64,000 bases of DNA, from NCBI GenBank assembly GCA_937995595.1, contig CALKJW010000037.1, positions 1 through 64,000 on the forward strand. Direction: 5' to 3'. Below the pieces are notes generated by a model. It was given only the letters and a program-made list of their open reading frames with translations. It was not told the origin of the DNA and ran no database searches. The stretch is from an uncultured Phycisphaerales bacterium. GTDB taxonomy: Bacteria; Planctomycetota; Phycisphaerae; Phycisphaerales; UBA1924. Both the position numbers and the translations under genes were made by a program. This document shows positions 1-9,204 of the stretch, piece by piece; positions within the stretch are counted from its first letter, which is position 1; each line of letters opens with the position of its first letter.

Positions 1-17
1 TGCTCGATGCCTCAAAA

Positions 18-1583
18 TTGGCCCCCAATCAGGTGATCGGTAGTTACGAGATCGTCACCAAGTTGGCCGAAGGTGGAATGGGGTCCGTCTACAAAGCTCG
101 TCGGGTGAGTGACGGCTTACTGGTGGCATTGAAAGTGATTCCCCCCGCCACGGCACGCAACCCTGTTTTACTGAAACGTTTCGAGCAAGAGTTTAAGGCG
201 GCTAGTCAACTCAATCATCCGAATGTCGTTCAAGCGATCGAGTACAATAATACCAGCCCGACGCCGTTTTTGGTCATGGAATTCGTCGACGGCGAATCGC
301 TGGGGCAACGCATCGAACGCGACGGTCGTATTGGCGAAGAAGAATCGATTCGCATCATCGCTCAGGTCTGCCAAGGTCTGCATCGTGCCCACAAACAAGG
401 CCTGATCCATCGCGATGTCAAACCCGACAACATCATGGTCACCCGCGACGGCGTGGCCAAACTGACCGACCTGGGGCTGGTCAAAGATGTCGAAGGGGAA
501 TTGAACCTGACCCGCACCGGCCGGGGGTTGGGGACGCCTCACTTCATGGCCCCAGAACAGTTTCGCAATGCTAAAAATGTCGATGTCCGCTCCGACATCT
601 ATTCCTTAGGCGCGACCCTGTACATGATGGTGACCGGCAGCATTCCCTTTGACAAATGTGGCCCGCTCGATTGTTGGATGAAAAAGATCCACAACGACTT
701 CCCCGCACCGCGACAACTCGTGCCTAGCCTGTCGGAACGGATCGACTGGGCCATCCGCCGGGCCATGAGCGGCGACCCGGAAAAACGCCCCGGCACCTGC
801 CGCGAATTCGTCGAAGATCTCATGGGCCACTCGATTCGACTACCGGCCAATCCGTTGGAGTCGTTCCAAGGACTGGACAACTGGTATCTGGTCTACAAAG
901 ACGAAAACGAGCAGATGCACACGGTCAAAGGCAGTACCGAGGCAATTCGCAAAGCCTTGCGCGAAGGGCTGTTGGGCGATGCAAGCAATATTCGTGCCTG
1001 CCGGACCAAGCAAGGGCCTTTCCAACCGCTGCGCAGCTACCCCGAGTTCCGCGACCTAATCATCGAACCGGCACCGATGACGCTCAACACGGGGAATGCC
1101 TCGCAGTCGGCTGCTGCAAAATCCGCAGTGGGGGGGAAAGGCGGCGGAGCGACGGCCGCTGCGTCGGTGCCGGCGAAACCCGCGGTGCCGCAAAATCCCA
1201 TCCGCCCGAATGACCCCGAATCGGTCGATTTCAACACGCCGGGGGATGTCGCCGGGGGATCGTCCGCCCATGCCGCGATTCCGGTGCCGCGGCCTACGCC
1301 GCCGGTTCTTCCCACGCCGGGCCAGCGCATCGTCATCACCCCAGTAGGCCGAGCTGCTATGCCCAATCACGCTCCGGGAGGCATGCCGCCGACCACGTTG
1401 TTGCCCAGTCTCGGTGCGCCGCCAATTGGCACCAGTGGCCCGCCGAGCGGACGGCTGCACATCCCCAAAGAAGCCGTCAGTGGCCGCAGCAGCGGTAGTG
1501 ATTGGATGACTTGGGTACTTGTCCTGCTGATCGTGATTGCCTCTGCTTTGGCCGCTTTCTTGTGGCTTGGCTCCCCCCGTTGA
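18..1583 (+). CDS. Serine/threonine protein kinase with C-terminal membrane anchor (5' end possibly outside window)
   Basis: Hanks-type kinase that phosphorylates Ser/Thr of unknown targets. Visible motifs are the Gly loop AEGGMGSVYKA (residues 18-27), the ATP-binding Lys39 in VALK, the catalytic HRDVKPDN (131-138), DLG (151-153, replacing DFG) and GTPHFMAPEQ. Residues about 290-350 resemble a small GYF/GYF-2-like module, then comes a Pro/Ala/Gly-rich linker and a terminal membrane helix, so the kinase domain should be cytoplasmic with little or nothing beyond the membrane. The frame is open to the window edge, and the TTG at 18 lies only eight residues before the domain, so the true start may lie upstream. 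Codon use is less GC-rich than after 3.5 kb. Confidence 0.85.
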   Translation: MAPNQVIGSYEIVTKLAEGGMGSVYKARRVSDGLLVALKVIPPATARNPVLLKRFEQEFKAASQLNHPNVVQAIEYNNTSPTPFLVMEFVDGESLGQRIERDGRIGEEESIRIIAQVCQGLHRAHKQGLIHRDVKPDNIMVTRDGVAKLTDLGLVKDVEGELNLTRTGRGLGTPHFMAPEQFRNAKNVDVRSDIYSLGATLYMMVTGSIPFDKCGPLDCWMKKIHNDFPAPRQLVPSLSERIDWAIRRAMSGDPEKRPGTCREFVEDLMGHSIRLPANPLESFQGLDNWYLVYKDENEQMHTVKGSTEAIRKALREGLLGDASNIRACRTKQGPFQPLRSYPEFRDLIIEPAPMTLNTGNASQSAAAKSAVGGKGGGATAAASVPAKPAVPQNPIRPNDPESVDFNTPGDVAGGSSAHAAIPVPRPTPPVLPTPGQRIVITPVGRAAMPNHAPGGMPPTTLLPSLGAPPIGTSGPPSGRLHIPKEAVSGRSSGSDWMTWVLVLLIVIASALAAFLWLGSPR

Positions 1584-1737
1584 ATGCCGAAGGTCCGCTT
1601 CTCCCCTGACCGCCTCCGTAGCACCAGCACCGCTTGCATGAGCAGCTTCCCGCTGGGAACTTGTGAGCGCAAGCCCCCCCAGGAAGTTGCAATGAATTCT
1701 CGCGAGGGGATGTCCGCCTGGGCTTGGCTCATCCGCT

Positions 1738-1775
1738 TGTGTAAATAACTTCCTTCTGCGGATTCAATTTACACA
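1738..1775. repeat. 9-bp perfect inverted repeat, AT-rich
   Basis: TGTGTAAAT and ATTTACACA are separated by 20 nt in the 286-nt gap between the kinase and the peptidoglycan-binding gene. It could be an operator for the downstream gene, about 95 nt from its start, or part of a terminator for the kinase. Nothing else stands out in this gap. Confidence 0.35.
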
Positions 1776-1869
1776 CCTATGGGATGATGAAGTTCGCTTC
1801 CCAGACGATCGATTCCTCGTCGGATCGGGTAGTCATAGCATCGAGCGAACTTGCTTCGGAGCGTGAACG

Positions 1870-2751
1870 ATGGCATCCATTCAACGAGCAGTCGGACGCG
1901 GAGTGACCAATCCACGCAGCGAAGACGTTTTATTGGTGCAGCAACTGCTGAACCGTCACCGTCCTGCACCGCTGTCGAAAATCGCGGAGGATGGCATTCA
2001 AGGCAATGAAACCATTGGGGCGATTGAAGAATTCCAACGCCGGGTAGTCAAGATGAACCCCCCCGATGGCCGAGTTGACCCGAATGGCCGCACGATTCGG
2101 ATGCTCAGCCAAACGCCGGGCCAAGGGGGAGTCGAACCATCGGCACTGACACATCATCGCATCGTGGCTGCTTCCCCGGTTGGTGCGGCAGGGCCTAAGA
2201 CGACGACCACTCCTCCCGCGGTCGTCGGCCAGTTCGATACCTTCAGTCATCCCGATGCGTCGAAGGTGACGCTCAGCTACGGTTCCAATGCGGTACGGCT
2301 CAATGCCAAAGCGGAACATCTGCTCAAAAGCATTCTCGCCAGTGTCGGCATCGTGGGGGCCACCGTCACCAGCACGCTGCGCACCTATCACGATCAAGCG
2401 CGGATCACCATGACGCAGACCTACGTCAGTAATCCCAATACGGTAGCGCAATGGTACGGCCAAGACGTGCTGGATGCCTGCAAGCGATTCAGCAAAACCA
2501 ACGACATTCAAGGCTTCGCCGATTGGTGGCGCGACCGGGATGCCAAACGCGGTCGAGTGTCGAGCCGGCACCTGTCGAATCGCGCTCTGGACGTTGTGCC
2601 GAATGGGAACCGTGCTAAGTTTGCCAAGAAGGTCGAAGAACTCATTCCCGTGGCTGGCTCGGGGGTGCAACGCATCATTCCCAAAGGGGTCATGGGCGAG
2701 CCGGTCGATCACGTCGAATTCACCTTCCCGGTCACTGATCGCAGCAGTTGA
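1870..2751 (+). CDS. Peptidoglycan-binding domain plus M15-like peptidase domain protein
   Basis: Residues about 10-80 resemble a PG_binding_1 domain (DVLLVQQLLNRH, then DGIQGNETIGAIEEFQ). Residues about 130-290 resemble D,D-carboxypeptidase/endolysin folds of the M15 type: SSRHLSNRALDVVP matches the SxHxxGxAxDV zinc motif and DHVEFTF the second zinc/catalytic segment. It would then cleave or bind peptide cross-links in a cell wall or spent murein. No clear signal peptide is visible, which fits an endolysin or a protein exported another way. A GGAG about 9 nt before the ATG supports the start. Codon use matches the kinase, not the GC-rich genes after 3.5 kb. Catalytic activity is inferred from motifs only. 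Confidence 0.65.
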   Translation: MASIQRAVGRGVTNPRSEDVLLVQQLLNRHRPAPLSKIAEDGIQGNETIGAIEEFQRRVVKMNPPDGRVDPNGRTIRMLSQTPGQGGVEPSALTHHRIVAASPVGAAGPKTTTTPPAVVGQFDTFSHPDASKVTLSYGSNAVRLNAKAEHLLKSILASVGIVGATVTSTLRTYHDQARITMTQTYVSNPNTVAQWYGQDVLDACKRFSKTNDIQGFADWWRDRDAKRGRVSSRHLSNRALDVVPNGNRAKFAKKVEELIPVAGSGVQRIIPKGVMGEPVDHVEFTFPVTDRSS

Positions 2752-2784
2752 ACGGTGCGGACGGACGTTCGCTAGGTCGTCGGT

Positions 2785-4146
2785 TTAGCGGAGTCCTTGG
2801 CTCCATGCCGAGCGGCTGATCAGATCGACGACCTGCATCGCGTTCAAGTTCGGATTCGCCTGCCGGACCAAGGCCACCACCCCCGCGACGTGGGGAGTGG
2901 CCATCGAGGTACCATCGAGCCGCTCGAATTCATTCCCACGCCGTGTCAGCGATAGCACATCGATTCCCGGAGCTACGACGAAGTTCCGCAACGGGGGCTG
3001 ACTGGTCGCTCCATTGGAGAAAGCGGGGACGCGATAGAAGCGATCCACCGCTCCCACGGGCAATACATGATCGAACTCGTTGGCCAGCACCGCTGGATAC
3101 AGCGGCCCGGCCAGCGACTCGTTGCCCGAAGCGGCGACCACGACCACGTTGGCAGCCAAGGCTCGGGCGATGGCGGCCCGTTCGCCCTCAGCCAGCGGGC
3201 CCCCCAAACTCATGCTGATCACCTGGGCACCGTTGCGGATAGCATAGTCGATGGCACGGATGTAGCCGCTGTCGCTAAAGCCCAAGCCGCCGAACACCCG
3301 CAAGGGCATGATCACCGCTTCCGGCGCAACCCCCGTGATGCCGCCGTTGCCGCGATTGGCCGCGATCGTGCCGCTGACATGACTGCCGTGGCCGTCGCTG
3401 TCCCGGGGTTGATTGTCATTGCCGACAAAGTCCCAGCCACGCACGTCGTCGATGTAGCCATTGTTGTCGTCGTCGATGCCGTTGTTGGGAATCTCCAGCG
3501 GGTTGGTCCAGATGTTGGCCGCCAGGTCCGGGTGCGTGAGTTGCACGCCGGTGTCGATGACGGCGATGACCACGCGGTCGGTGCCGGTGGTGATGTTCCA
3601 CGCCAGTTCGGCGTCGATGTCGGCGCCCGGCACGCCCGCCGCGGGCTGGCCCGTGCCCGAGTCGGGGAACTCCAGCCCGGTGTTGTTGTGCCCCCACTGG
3701 AACGGGTAGCCGGCGTCGTTGGGCGCCAGGCGGTGCTGGTAGACGCGGTTGGGCTCGACCAGCCGGAGCCACGGGAAGTGCTGCACCGCGGCCTGCGCCA
3801 TCGCCTCGGTCACCTGGCCACGCACCACCAGCGACGAGAACATGCCCAGCGCGGTGGTCTCGATGCGCTCGGGCTGCAGGCCGAAGAACTCCGCGACCTT
3901 CACGGTTCGGTTGGCGACCTGCTGGCGCGTCTGCTCGTTGTGGAACGTCAGCACCCAGGAGTCGCGCACAACCTCGACGGCGCGCCCGTTCCAGTTGATC
4001 GTGTGCGTCGCGTAGCGGTCGTCCTGCGGCGCGGCGTTGAGCATCACCCGCGCCTCCAACTGCTCGACGCCGGGCACCCCGCCCTCGGCCAACTGCGACC
4101 GACCCGTCACGCCGCCGACACCCTTCAGCCAGTTGCGCTTGCGCAT
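2785..4146 (-). CDS. Secreted subtilisin-like serine protease (S8), compositionally mosaic
   Basis: Subtilase of 453 residues. The triad is Asp198 (VIDTG), His253 (DGHGSH) and Ser414 (GTSMATPHVAG), with oxyanion Asn342. The ATG at 4146 was chosen over an upstream one because GGAG lies 9 nt before it. Residues 28-37 (EQLEARVMLN) match the LExR-type N-terminal motif common in secreted planctomycete proteins; residues 40-140 look like a propeptide. The protein ends directly after the catalytic domain, without the usual C-terminal sorting or adhesion domain. Codons up to about residue 218 are almost all G/C-ending; from about residue 220-240, inside the conserved NNGIDDDNNGYIDD stretch, A/T-ending codons become frequent, as in the two genes to the left. 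The gene may be chimeric. Confidence 0.85.
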   Translation of the reverse strand: MRKRNWLKGVGGVTGRSQLAEGGVPGVEQLEARVMLNAAPQDDRYATHTINWNGRAVEVVRDSWVLTFHNEQTRQQVANRTVKVAEFFGLQPERIETTALGMFSSLVVRGQVTEAMAQAAVQHFPWLRLVEPNRVYQHRLAPNDAGYPFQWGHNNTGLEFPDSGTGQPAAGVPGADIDAELAWNITTGTDRVVIAVIDTGVQLTHPDLAANIWTNPLEIPNNGIDDDNNGYIDDVRGWDFVGNDNQPRDSDGHGSHVSGTIAANRGNGGITGVAPEAVIMPLRVFGGLGFSDSGYIRAIDYAIRNGAQVISMSLGGPLAEGERAAIARALAANVVVVAASGNESLAGPLYPAVLANEFDHVLPVGAVDRFYRVPAFSNGATSQPPLRNFVVAPGIDVLSLTRRGNEFERLDGTSMATPHVAGVVALVRQANPNLNAMQVVDLISRSAWSQGLR

Positions 4147-4461
4147 CACGAACACTCCGAGGTTGTGGGCTCGCGGTGAGGCGGAACCCGGCGCTGCACG
4201 TCCCCTTCCCCGTGACCCTGCCCGATTCAAACCCGAGGCCACGCCGACCGGCTGCCGCGCCGGCTTGCTGTGCTCCCACCGCTCCGGCGGCGGCGCTCGC
4301 GCCGTCGCCGTCCCCACAGTCTAACACGCTTCGGGCAACTGTGCGTCGGTTCATCAACGGAACGCGGCAGTTCCGCACGCCGCGGTCGAGCAACCCGCCT
4401 CCGCCGGTGTGCCGTCCCTGTACACTCCCTCTCCCACCCATTGTCCAAGGAACCCGTTCCC
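4147..4461. promoter_or_regulatory. 315-nt divergent intergenic region
   Basis: Separates the subtilase (minus) from the tricorn-like gene (plus). It contains a plus-strand TACACT at 4421-4426 and a minus-strand TAGACT at 4318-4323, both fitting the -10 pattern seen throughout the window. No further gene or repeat was seen. Confidence 0.4.
4421..4426 (+). promoter_or_regulatory. Putative -10 box TACACT for tricorn-like gene
   Basis: A start about 7 nt downstream gives a leader of about 29 nt that contains AAGGAA as ribosome-binding site before the ATG at 4462. The hexamer matches the one used by neighbouring genes. Confidence 0.4.
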
Positions 4462-7400
4462 ATGCGAACCCGTGCGCTCCGGTCGTTGTGCCTGTTCGTG
4501 GCGTCTGTTCCGGCGTTCGGCTGTGCCGCGACCCCCGCCGCGCCCGAGATGCACCTCCAGCCCGCGCTCTCCAGCGCCCCTTCGCTGGTGCGGTTCCCGG
4601 AGTTCCCCAGCCTCTCGCCCGACGGCCGGACCGTCGTGTTCGCGTGGGCCGGCGACCTCTGGGCCGCGCCGACCGCGGGCGGCCCGAGCATCCGCCTAAC
4701 CGCGCACCCGGCGACCGAGCGGCGCTCGGCGTTCTCACCCGATGGCAGCCTGCTGGCCTTCGAGTCCGACCGCGACGGCTCGCGCAGCCTGTACGTCATG
4801 TCGCTCGACCGTGCCGGCGACACGCTGGTGCCCGGCCCGATCTGGCGCATCACCGGCGGCGACCGCGCCCAGTCGCTGGGCGGCTGGTCAGCCGATGGCC
4901 GCTCGCTCTACTTCGCCGGCACCCAGGAGCCCGAACTGCACCGCTCGCCGCGGATGTACGTGGTGGATGTCGAGCGCAGCGGCGAGGGCTGGTCCGGCGG
5001 GCCGATCCGCGAACTGACGCGTGCCTTCGGCGGCATGCCGCGGGCGACGCGCGACGGCGGCGTGCTGTTCCATCGCGGCCGCTACGACCCCGACCGACCG
5101 AAGTACCACGGATCGGGAAGCCTCGACGTGTATCGCATGTGCTTGTCGGACAGCACGTTCCAACGTCTGACCACGCACCCGAACAACGACTTTGACGCAT
5201 GGCCGGTGTTCGACGGCGGGACACTCTTAGTCTCCAGCCGCGACGGGCAGAACAACCTTTGGAAACTCCCCGCGGGAGCTGCCGAACCGAACGCAAAGCC
5301 TGTGCAGATAACACGTTACGCGCCGACCGCCGAGGAGTACACCATCGCCCACGGGGTCCGCGATCTGGCCGTCTCGGGCGATGGCCGCACGGCGGTCTTC
5401 GGTCTCTGGGACGCGCTCTACTCCCTCGATCTGGCCGCGGCGGGCGCGACGCCGAGCAGGATCGACATCCACGTCGGATCTGACACACAAAGCCTTGATT
5501 GGCAACGCCTTACAGTGAGCAGCCAGGTTTCCGAGGCCGCGCTCTCGCCCGACGGCAAGACCATCGCCGTCATCGCCCGCGGCGAGGTCTTCATCCGCCC
5601 GACAACCGAGGGCCGACCGACCCGCCGCGTGACGACGACCTACGGCCGCGAGCGCGACCTGGCGTGGTCGCCCTGCGGCACGACGTTGTACTTCGCCTCC
5701 GACGAGCCAACACCGGGCGCAGCGCCCGGCGCGTACTCGCTGTGGACGGCGACCGTCGCGCTTGCGCGCGAGGATGTTCGTCCCGTCGGCGGCGCAACCA
5801 AGGATGACTCCGCCGAGAGCCGGCGCGCCGACGCCAAGAAGGACGACAAGCCCGACCCCGGCAAGCGCTGGGCCGAGGCGGTGACGTTCGAGGTCCGCCC
5901 GTTCCTGGCCGCGAACGAGGACCTCCGCCGGCCGAACCCCTCGCCCGACGGCAAGCGGCTGATCTACACCCGCGGCCGCGGCGACGTGATGCTGCGCGAC
6001 CTGGGCGGCGACGCCGCGGGCGCCGAGCGCGTGCTGCTGCGCAACTGGGACAGCGGCGTCGAGGTGCTGTGGGCGAGCGACTCGCGCCACGTCGTGTACG
6101 CGGTGAACGACCTCGACTTCAACACCGACATCTGGCTGCTCGACACCGGCGCGGCCGATGCGCGACCGATCAACCTCACCCAGCACCCCGACAACGACTA
6201 CTCGCCGCGCCTGAGCGCGGACGGCAAGGTGCTCACGTTCCTCTCGGAGCGCGGCAGCGGCGACGACTCGGTGGACGTGTACCAGGTGTACCTCGACCTG
6301 GAACTCGAGGGCATGACGGCGTACGAGCGCGACGAGTACTTCAAGAAGGCCGCAGACGCCGCGGGCAAGCGCAAGCCGCTGGAGATCAAGAAGCCCGCCC
6401 CCACCACCCCCACCACCGCGCCGGACAAGGACGAGAAGAAGGACGAGGCCGCGCCACAGGGCGACGCCGCGCCCGCGGCGGAAGCGAAGAAGGCCGACGA
6501 CAAGCCCGCCGCGCCGGCCAGGGCCGAAGAACCCAGGCCGCTGAAGTTCGACGCCGACGACGCGTACCTGCGCATCCGGCGGATCACCTCCTCGCGCGGG
6601 AACGAGGGCAACCTGGCGATGACGCCCGGCGGCGACCGGATCATCTTCACCGCGCCCTCGGACGAGGGCCCGCCGTCGCTGGTGAGCGTCGACCACAAGG
6701 GCGGCGACCGCAAGGTCATCGCGCCAGGGCCGCTGGGCGGCGTCGATGTCTCGCTCACCGGCGACCGCGTGGTGTTCGTCAAGAGCGGCGCGGCGAACAC
6801 CGCGCCCAAGGCCGGCGGCAAGGTCGATACGTGGGCGATCGACGCGCAGATCGAGATCGAGACGGCGCGCCAGCAGCGGCAGAAGTTCCTCGAGGCCGCG
6901 CGCGTCGTCGGGCAGAACTTCTACCACAACACGCTCAAGGGCCTCGATTGGGAAAAACTCACGCGGCGCTACCTGCAGCTGGCCGAGCGCACCCGCACCA
7001 GCGACAGTTTCAACCGCGTGGTGAACATGCTCTTCGGCGAACTCGACGGCTCGCACCTGGGCATCTCGGGCGGGAGCGCGACCGACGGCTGGTCGCCGCC
7101 GAGCGCGGCGACGGGATACCTCGGCGTGCGCGTCGAGCCCGCGCCGGGCGGGTTCCGCGTGACGCACGTCACCCCCAAGGGCCCGGCCGACAGCGCGCCC
7201 TCGCGCCTGACCGCCGGCGACGTGCTGGTGTCGGTGGACGGCCGGCGCTTCGCCGCGGCCGACGACGCCGCGCCCTCGATGCACATCGACGAGTTCTTCC
7301 GCGGCACGACCGGACGCGAGACGCTGCTGGAGGTCGCCGGTGCCGACGGCGCGCGGCGGATGGTCCTGATCGTGCCGATCTCGTGGGGCCAGTGGGATGC

Positions 7401-8043
7401 GCTGCGCTACGCCGAGATCGTGCAGCAGCGCCGCGCCATGGTCGAGCGGCTCAGCAACGGCCGTCTGGGCTACCTGCACATCCGCGGCATGAGCGAGCCG
7501 AGCGTGCGCGAGTTCGAGCGCGACCTCTACGCCGCGGGCAAGGACAAGGACGGCCTCATCATCGACGTGCGCGACAACGGCGGCGGCTCGACGGCGGACA
7601 TCCTGCTCAGTTCGCTCACCGCGCCGCGCCACGCCAAGACCCAGCCGCGCGGCGTCGACCCCGCCGACGTACCCGAGGACGCCTACCCGCGCGACCGCCG
7701 GCTCATCTACGCCTGGACGCGCCCCATCAACGTGCTCATCAACCAGAACTCCTTCAGCAACGCCGAGATCTTCGCGCACGCGGTCAAGACCTCGGGGCGC
7801 GGCAGGTTGATCGGCACGGCGACCTTCGGCGGCGTCATCTCGACCGGCGGCACGACGCTGATCGACGGCACGTCGGTCCGCCTGCCCTTCCGCGGGTGGT
7901 ACCTGCCCGACGGCACCGACCAGGAGAACAACGGCGCGCGGCCCGACGTCGACGTGCCGCAGACCCCCGAGGACGAGGCGATCGACCGCGACCGGCAACT
8001 GGAGGCCGCGGTCGAGGACCTGCTCAAGCAGTTGAAGAAGTGA
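4462..8043 (+). CDS. Tricorn-like secreted protease (propeller, PDZ and S41 domains)
   Basis: 1193 residues. An N-terminal signal peptide (weak lipobox AFGC) is followed by WD40/PD40-type propeller repeats (recurrent SPDG and W/F-A-SD motifs, residues about 45-680), a Lys/Ala/Pro-rich low-complexity insert (about 640-690), more propeller, a PDZ domain (about 883-960, YLGVRVEPAPGG) and an S41 tail-specific protease domain with IDVRDNGGGS and NQNSFSNAE; Ser1099 is the likely nucleophile by comparison with tricorn and C-terminal processing proteases. Bacterial tricorn homologues degrade peptides; the signal peptide puts this one outside the cytoplasm. AAGGAA precedes the ATG. Length fits the family. 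No linked aminopeptidase; pepA lies 35 kb away. Confidence 0.88.
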   Translation: MRTRALRSLCLFVASVPAFGCAATPAAPEMHLQPALSSAPSLVRFPEFPSLSPDGRTVVFAWAGDLWAAPTAGGPSIRLTAHPATERRSAFSPDGSLLAFESDRDGSRSLYVMSLDRAGDTLVPGPIWRITGGDRAQSLGGWSADGRSLYFAGTQEPELHRSPRMYVVDVERSGEGWSGGPIRELTRAFGGMPRATRDGGVLFHRGRYDPDRPKYHGSGSLDVYRMCLSDSTFQRLTTHPNNDFDAWPVFDGGTLLVSSRDGQNNLWKLPAGAAEPNAKPVQITRYAPTAEEYTIAHGVRDLAVSGDGRTAVFGLWDALYSLDLAAAGATPSRIDIHVGSDTQSLDWQRLTVSSQVSEAALSPDGKTIAVIARGEVFIRPTTEGRPTRRVTTTYGRERDLAWSPCGTTLYFASDEPTPGAAPGAYSLWTATVALAREDVRPVGGATKDDSAESRRADAKKDDKPDPGKRWAEAVTFEVRPFLAANEDLRRPNPSPDGKRLIYTRGRGDVMLRDLGGDAAGAERVLLRNWDSGVEVLWASDSRHVVYAVNDLDFNTDIWLLDTGAADARPINLTQHPDNDYSPRLSADGKVLTFLSERGSGDDSVDVYQVYLDLELEGMTAYERDEYFKKAADAAGKRKPLEIKKPAPTTPTTAPDKDEKKDEAAPQGDAAPAAEAKKADDKPAAPARAEEPRPLKFDADDAYLRIRRITSSRGNEGNLAMTPGGDRIIFTAPSDEGPPSLVSVDHKGGDRKVIAPGPLGGVDVSLTGDRVVFVKSGAANTAPKAGGKVDTWAIDAQIEIETARQQRQKFLEAARVVGQNFYHNTLKGLDWEKLTRRYLQLAERTRTSDSFNRVVNMLFGELDGSHLGISGGSATDGWSPPSAATGYLGVRVEPAPGGFRVTHVTPKGPADSAPSRLTAGDVLVSVDGRRFAAADDAAPSMHIDEFFRGTTGRETLLEVAGADGARRMVLIVPISWGQWDALRYAEIVQQRRAMVERLSNGRLGYLHIRGMSEPSVREFERDLYAAGKDKDGLIIDVRDNGGGSTADILLSSLTAPRHAKTQPRGVDPADVPEDAYPRDRRLIYAWTRPINVLINQNSFSNAEIFAHAVKTSGRGRLIGTATFGGVISTGGTTLIDGTSVRLPFRGWYLPDGTDQENNGARPDVDVPQTPEDEAIDRDRQLEAAVEDLLKQLKK

Positions 8044-8059
8044 GCGGACGGGCGCGGCC

Positions 8060-9106
8060 TCAGGCCAGCACGCCGCGCCGGCGAAGGTCGTCGAGCACCA
8101 GCCGCGCCACGTCGGCATCGGAGCGCACGACCATGCGCGTCATGCCCCGTGCCGCGGCGAAGTGCTCCAGCCTGCGCTGGTACTCCGCGAGCCGCGCCTT
8201 ATAGCGCTCGACGAGTTCGGGCGTGAGCGTCACCTCGGCCGTGCGCCCGGTCTCGACGTCGGTCAGGCGCAGATCGCCGAGCATGATGCGCCCGCCCTCG
8301 CCGTCGGTCTCGGCCAGCGGGTCGAGTTCGCCGGGCGCGAGCGTCTGCATCAGCAGCACGTCCCACCCCCCGCCGCCGATCGCCGCGCCGGCCGCCCCAC
8401 CACCCCCGGCACCCCCGCTCAGCAGGGCCAGCCCCTCCTCGTAGCCGCCGGGGATGAGCAGGTCGGAGATCAGCACCACCACGCCGCGGCCGGTGCGCGA
8501 CCTGGCGATCGCGCGAATCGCGGCGTTGAACTCGCCCGCGCCCAGCGCGCCCGGCGCGGCACGCCCCGGCCCGGTGGCCGAGACGAACGTGCGGTCGATC
8601 AGGAACCGCCCGAGTTGCTGGGCCGCGCGACGGCCGCGGACGGCCTCCATCACTCGAAGGCCCGCCGATGCGCCCCCGCTCCCGCCGCCCCCGAAGATCC
8701 ACGCCGCGACGCGGTTGTTGCCGACCAGCGCCGCGTAGCCGAGCGCCATCGCCAGTCGCTGGGCGAAGAGCAGTTTGTTGGGGTTGCCGGCGTCCATCGA
8801 GGCCGAGGCGTCGAGCACGACGTGCACCGCCAGATCCTGCTCTTCCTGGAAGATCTTGATGAAGAAGCGGTCGAGGCGCGCAAAGACGTTCCAATCGACG
8901 TGGCGCAGGTCGTCGCCGGGGACGTAGGGGCGGAAGTCCTCGAACTCGACGCTGCGGCCGCGGGCCTTGCTGCGCCGCTCGCCCTGCAACTTGCCGGGAA
9001 AGACGCGGCGCGAAACGACATCGACCGAATCCAGCGCCGCGGCCAGTTGCGGCGGCAGCAGTTCGTCGATGGTCGTGGGCCGGCGCGTGGCGGGCGAGGC
9101 GAGCAC
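8060..9106 (-). CDS. DUF58 / vWA-like protein
   Basis: 348 residues. The DUF58 signature is plain: SVEFEDFRPYVPGDDLRHVDW and RFFIKIFQEEQ, followed by a von Willebrand A-like strand with a MIDAS-type DASAS. DUF58 proteins usually sit beside a MoxR AAA+ ATPase and form a chaperone-like module, but no MoxR gene is in the window, so the partner must lie elsewhere. The start is a GTG with no Shine-Dalgarno; a TACACT hexamer ends 5 nt upstream, so the mRNA is probably leaderless. Convergent with the tricorn-like gene, 16 nt apart. Confidence 0.85.
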   Translation of the reverse strand: MLASPATRRPTTIDELLPPQLAAALDSVDVVSRRVFPGKLQGERRSKARGRSVEFEDFRPYVPGDDLRHVDWNVFARLDRFFIKIFQEEQDLAVHVVLDASASMDAGNPNKLLFAQRLAMALGYAALVGNNRVAAWIFGGGGSGGASAGLRVMEAVRGRRAAQQLGRFLIDRTFVSATGPGRAAPGALGAGEFNAAIRAIARSRTGRGVVVLISDLLIPGGYEEGLALLSGGAGGGGAAGAAIGGGGWDVLLMQTLAPGELDPLAETDGEGGRIMLGDLRLTDVETGRTAEVTLTPELVERYKARLAEYQRRLEHFAAARGMTRMVVRSDADVARLVLDDLRRRGVLA

Positions 9107-9111
9107 GGGGA

Positions 9112-9117
9112 AGTGTA
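9112..9117 (-). promoter_or_regulatory. TACACT -10 box, leaderless spacing (5 nt) to DUF58 gene
   Basis: Reads TACACT on the minus strand; 5 nt separate it from the GTG start at 9106. Confidence 0.5.
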
Positions 9118-9192
9118 ACGGTGCGGCGGCCGATCAATGGCCGACCGGCCCGGAGCCCCCGCCCGCCGCCGCCGCGGCGTCGCCCGCCGGTT

Positions 9193-9198
9193 TAATCT
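9193..9198 (+). promoter_or_regulatory. TAATCT -10 box, leaderless spacing (6 nt)
   Basis: Ends 6 nt before the ATG at 9205. There is no Shine-Dalgarno in the gap. Confidence 0.5.
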
Positions 9199-9204
9199 TC
9201 CGCC

